From positions 1 to 21,264 of the IMG/VR virus record IMGVR_UViG_3300037502_001852: a stretch of 21,264 bases of DNA. One strand, 5' to 3'. A program made the position numbers and the translations under genes. Below are positions 21,185 to 21,264 of this stretch, piece after piece. Under the pieces are notes generated by a model. That model worked only from the letters and a program-made list of their open reading frames with translations. It was not told where the DNA came from and ran no database searches. Position 1 is the stretch's first letter. Each line of letters begins with the position of its first letter. The stretch comes from a virus.

Positions 21185-21264
21185 CCTCAGTCATCAATCT
21201 TGGTTGTCGGTTTGCGGACGTTGACCTCGATCTTCGTCCCGTAGTTCACACCGGCTGGGACCTT
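21185..21264 (-). CDS. 3' end of an unidentified upstream gene (partial)
   Basis: On the minus strand the frame from base 21264 reads KVPAGVNYGTKIEVNVRKPT and ends at TGA (21187-21185), just before the ribosome binding site of the SSB-like gene. Its spacing and plausible beta-strand sequence suggest the last 25 residues of another gene in the same operon. A second frame is also open to the window edge until 21194, so the frame choice is moderately supported. No function can be given. Confidence 0.5.

Overview
The window looks like part of the genome of a tailed, probably short-tailed (podovirus-like), dsDNA phage or prophage of a Gram-negative host. The evidence is a lysozyme followed by overlapping inner- and outer-membrane spanin genes, a run of virion genes ending in a giant internal (ejection) protein, and a replication block on the other strand. 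Genes are packed tightly, often with stop and start codons overlapping, and G+C is high (roughly 50-60% in the lines counted). No tRNA, rRNA, CRISPR array, insertion sequence, integrase or RNA polymerase was seen. The host cannot be named from this sequence.

Layout. Positions 1-978 (+) form the lysis cassette: a 5'-truncated GH24 endolysin with a C-terminal membrane segment, a very small i-spanin, and a lipoprotein o-spanin that begins inside the i-spanin gene. Positions 1057-8398 (+) hold late structural genes: a Cys-rich miniprotein, an 809-residue tail protein with a nozzle-like family signature and HGL-type beta modules, two small virion-associated proteins, a GNAT-like protein, and two Ala/Gly/Pro-rich proteins in the positions where T7-like phages carry internal core proteins. 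Positions 8414-16909 (+) are one 2831-codon gene for a giant 'polyvalent' ejection protein with a zincin-type HETVGH motif and a C-terminus resembling LPD38. Positions 16911-21264 (-) are a replication operon read toward the late genes: the end of an unidentified gene, a ssDNA-binding-type protein with four Cys and an acidic tail, a small HTH protein, a hairpin, and a 964-residue AEP primase/helicase.

The late and replication transcription units converge with one base between the giant gene and the primase gene. The primase/helicase and the SSB-like protein would work together at the replication fork, with the HTH protein as a candidate regulator. The virion proteins would build the tail and internal core that deliver DNA, and the lysis cassette releases progeny.

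The most notable observations lie inside the giant gene. At 10953-11096 an intact 47-codon gene in the +1 frame, with its own strong ribosome binding site, encodes a recognisable small basic phage protein (MPLKKGKS...PQKQAVAIA type). A little downstream, a unit of exactly 209 codons encoding an unrecognised domain is bounded by a perfect 25-bp direct repeat (11434-11458 and 12061-12085), as if it were an exchangeable cassette.
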